Positions 60,371-64,000 of a stretch of DNA of 64,000 nucleotides are shown piece by piece (within the stretch, counting starts at the first letter, position 1; the number at the start of each line of letters is the position of its first letter). The notes beneath the pieces were generated by a model. It had not been told where the DNA came from, did not search any database, and was given only the letters and a program-made list of their open reading frames with translations. The stretch lies in NCBI RefSeq assembly GCF_029338335.1, contig NZ_CP119796.1, one strand, 5' to 3'. The position numbers and the translations under genes are program-made. The stretch is from Halomontanus rarus (GTDB lineage Archaea > Halobacteriota > Halobacteria > Halobacteriales > Natrialbaceae).

Positions 60371-60902
60371 CCGGCCCCTCGAGCGAATTCGAACCCGGAC
60401 TCGACTCGAACGGCGACTCGGTACGTGTGCGAACAAATACTGTCGGAACGGCGTCGACAGTCTCTCCCGACTGACGGACAGCGTATCCGACGGCTGCCAA
60501 CCTTTATGCTCAGTGGTAACGTACAACATAGTGTAGGACGAAGCCACGAGGATTCACCGAACGACTCGAGGTCCGTACGGGACTCTCGAGTGAGAGGCAC
60601 AACTGAAGGACCGATCACACGGAACCGAAGTGAACGCCTCGAGGGAGACCGAGATGGCCCACATCCCGTCCGCTACGGCGGACGGGTGAGAAAGCTGAGT
60701 ACCGGATTCCGCGCGAGCGGGGTTCGAGAACTGACGGTATTCAGGGCTGTACGGGTCGTCGAAACGAACTCCCGTTCGGATCCAAATCGTGCGCTTCGTC
60801 CGTTTTCAGTCCATTCTTTCGCAGTCCGTTCCGTCGAAGCGGCGGCGACGAATACCGAGCGAGCGTACAGTCCGGTGACCGCTCCCGTCAGGTCGAGGGG
60901 GA
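60371..60902 (+). other. Intergenic stretch with a possible IS200/IS605-type end
   Basis: No intact gene is seen in 532 bases. A TATA-like cctttatgct occurs at 60501-60510. At 60594-60689 a short plus-strand frame with normal codon use ends in ETEMAHIPSATADG-stop over a perfect 9-bp hairpin, cccgtccgc-tacg-gcggacggg (60665-60686). This resembles the tnpB tail plus right-end hairpin of haloarchaeal IS200/IS605 elements, from memory only. Confidence 0.4.
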
Positions 60903-62366
60903 CTACGGCTGGGGTTCGATCGGGTCGGGCCCCAGGTCGTCCGAGTCCTCCGAATCCTGTGTCTCCTCCGCGTCCTGCTCTCGGTCCAGCTCTCCCTCCG
61001 AATCTGAACCCGAGCCGGCGTCCGCGTCCGCTTCCCGCGGGAAGTTGTCGATCGTCTCCTCCCGGAAGGCCGCCGCGTCGAACTCGTACTCGCCGTCGAA
61101 GAACTCCATCAGTTGCTGGGTGTCGCGATAGGCGTTTTTCAGACACGTCGACGCTCCCGGCGACGGCGTGATGTTGAAGATGATGTTCTCTTTCGTGATC
61201 TTGGCCTCGCCCATGTCGAGGCTCTTTGCCTCCGTATCGACGATCTGCGGGCGAACCCCGCCGTATCCCTTCGCCCGCTCGATATCCGAGAGTTCGGCGC
61301 TCGGAACGACCTTCTGGACGTGGGGCAGGAAGGCTCGCTTGCCGACCTCCGGAATGTCGTAGACCAGATTCCGAAGCACGTACGGCAACAGGATCCGGTC
61401 CGCGAGGATGTTCCCGTAGCTCAGGAACGAATCGACGTTCAACCCGAACACGTCGAAGAAGTCCTTGATCGTCGAGATCTCCCCCCGCTCGAGCGTCGGC
61501 ACCAGTTTGGCCGTCGGGCCGAATCGAGTGACGCTGTCGTCGTGGACGTCCGCGTCGCCGTGGACCGCCGCGAACGGCAGTTTCTTCATCTGGAGCGTGT
61601 AGACTTTGCCGTTCAGGAAGTCGTCCGCCAGGAAGAAACTACCCGCGACGGGGAGCAGCGACTTGTTCTCGCCGTACCCCATCTGCTTTGCGACCTGGAG
61701 GCTGTGTGAACCGGCCGCGACCACGGTGACGTCCGCGTCGAACGGACCGCTATCGGTCTCGATCGTGAAGCCGTCGTAGCCCTCGGTGATGCCGGTCACC
61801 GTCGTTCCCGTGTAGACGTCGACACCGTCGACTTTCTCCCCGTCTCGGATAAACGACTTCGTGGTCTCGCCGTAATCGACGACGTACCCGTCGGGCGTCT
61901 GCAGGGCCAGCATCTCCGCTCGGGGATCCCTGCCCTCGACGACCTTCGGCTCGAGCTCGGCGATCTCCTCCCGGCCGATCGCCTCGAGTTTCGGGAAGAG
62001 CTCCGAAAAGCCCTCGTCGTGATACCGCTGCTCGAGACTCTCGACTTCGTCGTCCCCGACAGCCAGCACCATCTTGCTGCGCTTGCTGTGCATCTCCCGG
62101 TCGGGATCGACGTTCTCGAGGTAGCCCGCGAGCATCTCGGCACCCTCCTTTACTTCGTCGGCCTTCTCGAGGGTGTAGTTGGTTTCGATGTCCCCGAAGT
62201 GTAACGTCTGGGAGTTGTTCGTGTGGTGAGAGTTGATCGCGGCGATCTCGTCTTCTTTCTCCAGCAGTGCAATCCGTTCGACATCAGTGAATTTCGAGAC
62301 GGTATAGAGCAGCGACGCCCCGCTGATTCCGCCGCCGATTATCACTAAATCGTATTCTCCTGACAT
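60903..62366 (-). CDS. mqo: Malate:quinone-oxidoreductase-type FAD enzyme
   Basis: A 487-residue flavoprotein. The N-terminal FAD motif is LVIIGGGISGASLLYTVSKF, and NSHHTNNSQTLHFGDIETN (45-63) is the malate:quinone oxidoreductase signature region. It would pass electrons from malate to menaquinone in the TCA cycle; a related 2-hydroxyacid oxidase is the alternative. The last 60 residues are an acidic Glu/Asp/Ser tail. The upstream region contains an AT-rich run (agatattatcataaagg, near 62420-62437). Confidence 0.85.
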   Translation of the reverse strand: MSGEYDLVIIGGGISGASLLYTVSKFTDVERIALLEKEDEIAAINSHHTNNSQTLHFGDIETNYTLEKADEVKEGAEMLAGYLENVDPDREMHSKRSKMVLAVGDDEVESLEQRYHDEGFSELFPKLEAIGREEIAELEPKVVEGRDPRAEMLALQTPDGYVVDYGETTKSFIRDGEKVDGVDVYTGTTVTGITEGYDGFTIETDSGPFDADVTVVAAGSHSLQVAKQMGYGENKSLLPVAGSFFLADDFLNGKVYTLQMKKLPFAAVHGDADVHDDSVTRFGPTAKLVPTLERGEISTIKDFFDVFGLNVDSFLSYGNILADRILLPYVLRNLVYDIPEVGKRAFLPHVQKVVPSAELSDIERAKGYGGVRPQIVDTEAKSLDMGEAKITKENIIFNITPSPGASTCLKNAYRDTQQLMEFFDGEYEFDAAAFREETIDNFPREADADAGSGSDSEGELDREQDAEETQDSEDSDDLGPDPIEPQP

Positions 62367-62574
62367 GGCTTCTCCGGAAATCGTCTCGGTTCACCGGTTG
62401 AAGGCCGCCTACTTAACTTTCCCTTTATGATAATATCTACCACATCGATAGTGAACGTTCTGTGCATCCGTACAACGTTCTCTCAGTCTGATTCGCCCTC
62501 TCTCGAATTCACTCCGTCTCTCCCACTCGAAGTGACAGTTGGCAGAGGTAATGCGATCCGAATCACGACAGTAA

Positions 62575-62690
62575 CAACTGAAACGGTTTCCACACCGATC
62601 GTCCGGTCCGCGGGTCTCGCTCACAGTACGCTCCGAACCGCGTTTCTCCCGTGCGATCGGGTGTGTACTGACGGACAGTAGCTGTCGCTT
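62575..62690 (+). repeat. Dispersed structured repeat, copy B
   Basis: About 115 bases aligning with 18560-18674 (most positions identical by eye). The arms ccacaccgatc (62590-62600) and gatcgggtgtgt (62656-62667), and the inner cgcggg/ccgcgt region, are kept. Its right end has lost the clear ctttcagtgg of copy A. Confidence 0.65.
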
Positions 62691-62757
62691 GTAGCTACCA
62701 GAGTCGGTTTCACCTGCCCAGCGATGGGGCGCTCATACGGTTTGTTGGACCGACTTC

Positions 62758-62792
62758 CCGGTGCAGTCGCGACCGACCTGCGATTGCACCGG
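62758..62792 (-). terminator. Hairpin just after the permease gene
   Basis: Arms ccggtgcagtcgc (62758-62770) and gcgattgcaccgg (62780-62792) pair over 13 bp with one wobble and a 9-base loop. The hairpin lies about 22 bases beyond the permease stop. It could be a terminator or a 3'-end stabiliser; no U-run follows, so terminator is a weak label. Confidence 0.45.
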
Positions 62793-62814
62793 AACTGAGT
62801 TCTAGAAGACCGTC

Positions 62815-64000
62815 TCAATCGTCGCTCGAACCGGTAGCCGAGGGCTCCGGCTCCGCGGACGGGTCGGCGGGAACGGCGTCGAACAACGGGCTCTGCTCAC
62901 CGGGGACGAACGTGTTGAGCACCAGCGCCGAGAGCGCGGCCATGATCACGGGTTGGCCGAAGAACGTCTCCGCGGCCGACGGCAGCCCCCCGAGCGCCTC
63001 CGGCGTCGTCGCGACGCCGAGCCCGAGTCCGAGCGACACCGCGACGATGACCATGTTCCGGCGGTCGAGTTCCGTGTGGGTCACGATCAGTCGGACGCCG
63101 CTGGCGGCGACCATGCCGGCCATGAGGAGGACGGCACCGCCGAAGACCGCACTGGGGATCGTCGTCACGGCGGCGCCCACTCTCGGGCTGAGACCGAGGA
63201 TCGCGAGGAAGAGGCCGCAGATGCCGACGACGTGGCGGCTCATCACGCCGGTGAAGCTCACGATGCCGACGTTCTGAGAGAAGGAGGTGACCGGGAAGGC
63301 GGCGAAGATCGAGCCGATCGAACTCAACAGCCCGTCGGTGAAGAGGCCGCCGCGGAACTCCTCGTCGGTCGGATTTCGCCCTTCGGCGGCCGTCACGCCG
63401 GACATGTCGCCGATGGTCTCCATCGAGGAGACCAGAAAGAGGAAGGCGAACGTGACGATCGCGATCGGCTCGAACTCGAGTCCGAACCGGGTGGGCGAGG
63501 GGACGGCGAACAAGCCGGCGTCGTCGACCTCGGAGAAATCGACGAGTCCGGCGAACAGTGCGGCGACGTACCCCACGGTGAGTGCGACGAGAATGCTCAG
63601 AACGCGTGCGGTGCCGCGCGCGAACAGGTTGAGAGCGACGGCGACGAACAGGACGAGGGCGGCCAGTCCGACGTTGTGAGCCGCCCCGTAATCGGAGGCA
63701 CCGGGGCCGCCGGCGGCGTAGTCCATCCCGACGGGGATGAGGTAGAGCCCGATGATGACGACGACGAGACCGGTGACCAGCGGCGGGAAGAAGGGTTCGA
63801 TCCGTTTGAACTGCCAGCCGATGAGACCCTCGACGGCGAAGCCGGTGACGAGGATCGCGCCGAACACCGCGGCCAACCCGAAGTCCGCGCCGATCATCGA
63901 CGCGGCGCCGACGAACGTGAAGCTCGTCCCCATGACGATCGGGAGCCGCGCGCCGACGGGACCGACGGTGTACGCCTGTACCATCGTCGCCAGTCCGGAA
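62815..64000 (-). CDS. NCS2-family nucleobase permease, N-terminus beyond the window
   Basis: The last 395 codons of a xanthine/uracil permease of the NCS2 (UraA/UapA) family. Typical blocks are MGTSFTFVGAASMIG, PPLVTGLVVVIIGLYL, FLFLVSSMETIGDMSGVTAAEGR (helix 8-type metal/substrate region) and PVTSFSQNVGIVSFTGVMSRHV. About twelve membrane segments remain. The frame continues to the window's last base (SGLAT before the first Met), so the true start is outside. It imports purine or pyrimidine bases with protons or Na+; the base is not determined. Confidence 0.92.
   Translation of the reverse strand, partial: SGLATMVQAYTVGPVGARLPIVMGTSFTFVGAASMIGADFGLAAVFGAILVTGFAVEGLIGWQFKRIEPFFPPLVTGLVVVIIGLYLIPVGMDYAAGGPGASDYGAAHNVGLAALVLFVAVALNLFARGTARVLSILVALTVGYVAALFAGLVDFSEVDDAGLFAVPSPTRFGLEFEPIAIVTFAFLFLVSSMETIGDMSGVTAAEGRNPTDEEFRGGLFTDGLLSSIGSIFAAFPVTSFSQNVGIVSFTGVMSRHVVGICGLFLAILGLSPRVGAAVTTIPSAVFGGAVLLMAGMVAASGVRLIVTHTELDRRNMVIVAVSLGLGLGVATTPEALGGLPSAAETFFGQPVIMAALSALVLNTFVPGEQSPLFDAVPADPSAEPEPSATGSSDD

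Larger units (their letters stand above)
62367..62814 (+). other. Intergenic stretch holding two structured elements
   Basis: This 448-base gap lies upstream of mqo and downstream of the permease gene (both minus strand). It contains dispersed repeat copy B (62575-62690) and a separate 13-bp hairpin (62758-62792). No gene was found; the AT-rich left end is the likely mqo promoter. Confidence 0.6.

Noticed and set aside
60425..61171. A 248-codon plus-strand open frame before and over the mqo end
   Set aside because: It is rich in Arg, Pro and Ser, has no domain and overlaps the real mqo gene; only a short hairpin-ending piece in another frame looked meaningful.

Overview
This window is chromosomal DNA of a halophilic archaeon (class Halobacteria, probably the Natrialbales branch; inferred, not searched). 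It is very GC-rich, its proteins are strongly acidic, GTG starts are common, and TATA boxes lie 26-32 bases before start codons, which implies many leaderless mRNAs. Secreted proteins carry twin-arginine signals. The gene content is typically haloarchaeal: bacterioruberin synthesis, archaeal CobY and CobT, a Bat-type regulator, a halolysin-like subtilase and many small CxxC zinc proteins.

Layout. (1) 1-5758: HAD phosphatase end, then a tightly overlapped cobamide operon cbiB-cobS-cobY-cobT-aminotransferase-cbiZ. It assembles the nucleotide loop of adenosylcobalamin and salvages cobinamide through CbiZ. (2) 5844-10569: small haloarchaeal proteins, a beta-propeller lipoprotein, a Cys-cluster protein and a short-chain dehydrogenase. 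(3) 10690-15058: bacterioruberin genes crtD-lyeJ-cruF, with crtB converging on them. (4) 15258-25261: a lipoprotein, an archaeal ornithine-cyclodeaminase-type protein, an HTH protein, an FAD oxidoreductase, msrB, a DUF2196 protein, a BrkB-type membrane protein and a large Bat-like PAS/GAF/HTH regulator. (5) 25390-38650: zinc ribbon plus glutamate dehydrogenase, a phosphoribosyltransferase, a methyltransferase/NnrD/phosphoesterase group, an aRF1 paralogue without NIKS, a Tat subtilase, a class V aminotransferase, a class C beta-lactamase-like lipoprotein and a YchF-type GTPase. (6) 38673-51708: cupin and TMEM175 channel, sugar isomerase, response regulator, two aldo/keto reductases, a spermidine-synthase-like membrane protein, FKBP, NUDIX, a flavodoxin and transporters. 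(7) 51806-64000: PRC-barrel protein, FilR1-type regulator with a divergent EamA transporter, CBS protein, DUF502, a beta-helix protein, VapBC, AIM24, malate:quinone oxidoreductase and a nucleobase permease cut by the window end.

The least ordinary signals are small. A double-palindrome insert sits in frame inside crtD. A structured dispersed repeat occurs twice, and at one site supplies the stop codons of two converging genes. A 24-bp tandem duplication starts at the 3' end of a gene. A cytosine-free tract with a G-quadruplex motif lies before an aldo/keto reductase. A TMEM175 gene appears frameshifted into a downstream cupin, and an ERCC4-nuclease-like gene survives only as a remnant. No tRNA, rRNA, CRISPR array or complete insertion sequence was recognised. 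I found no clear new multi-gene system.
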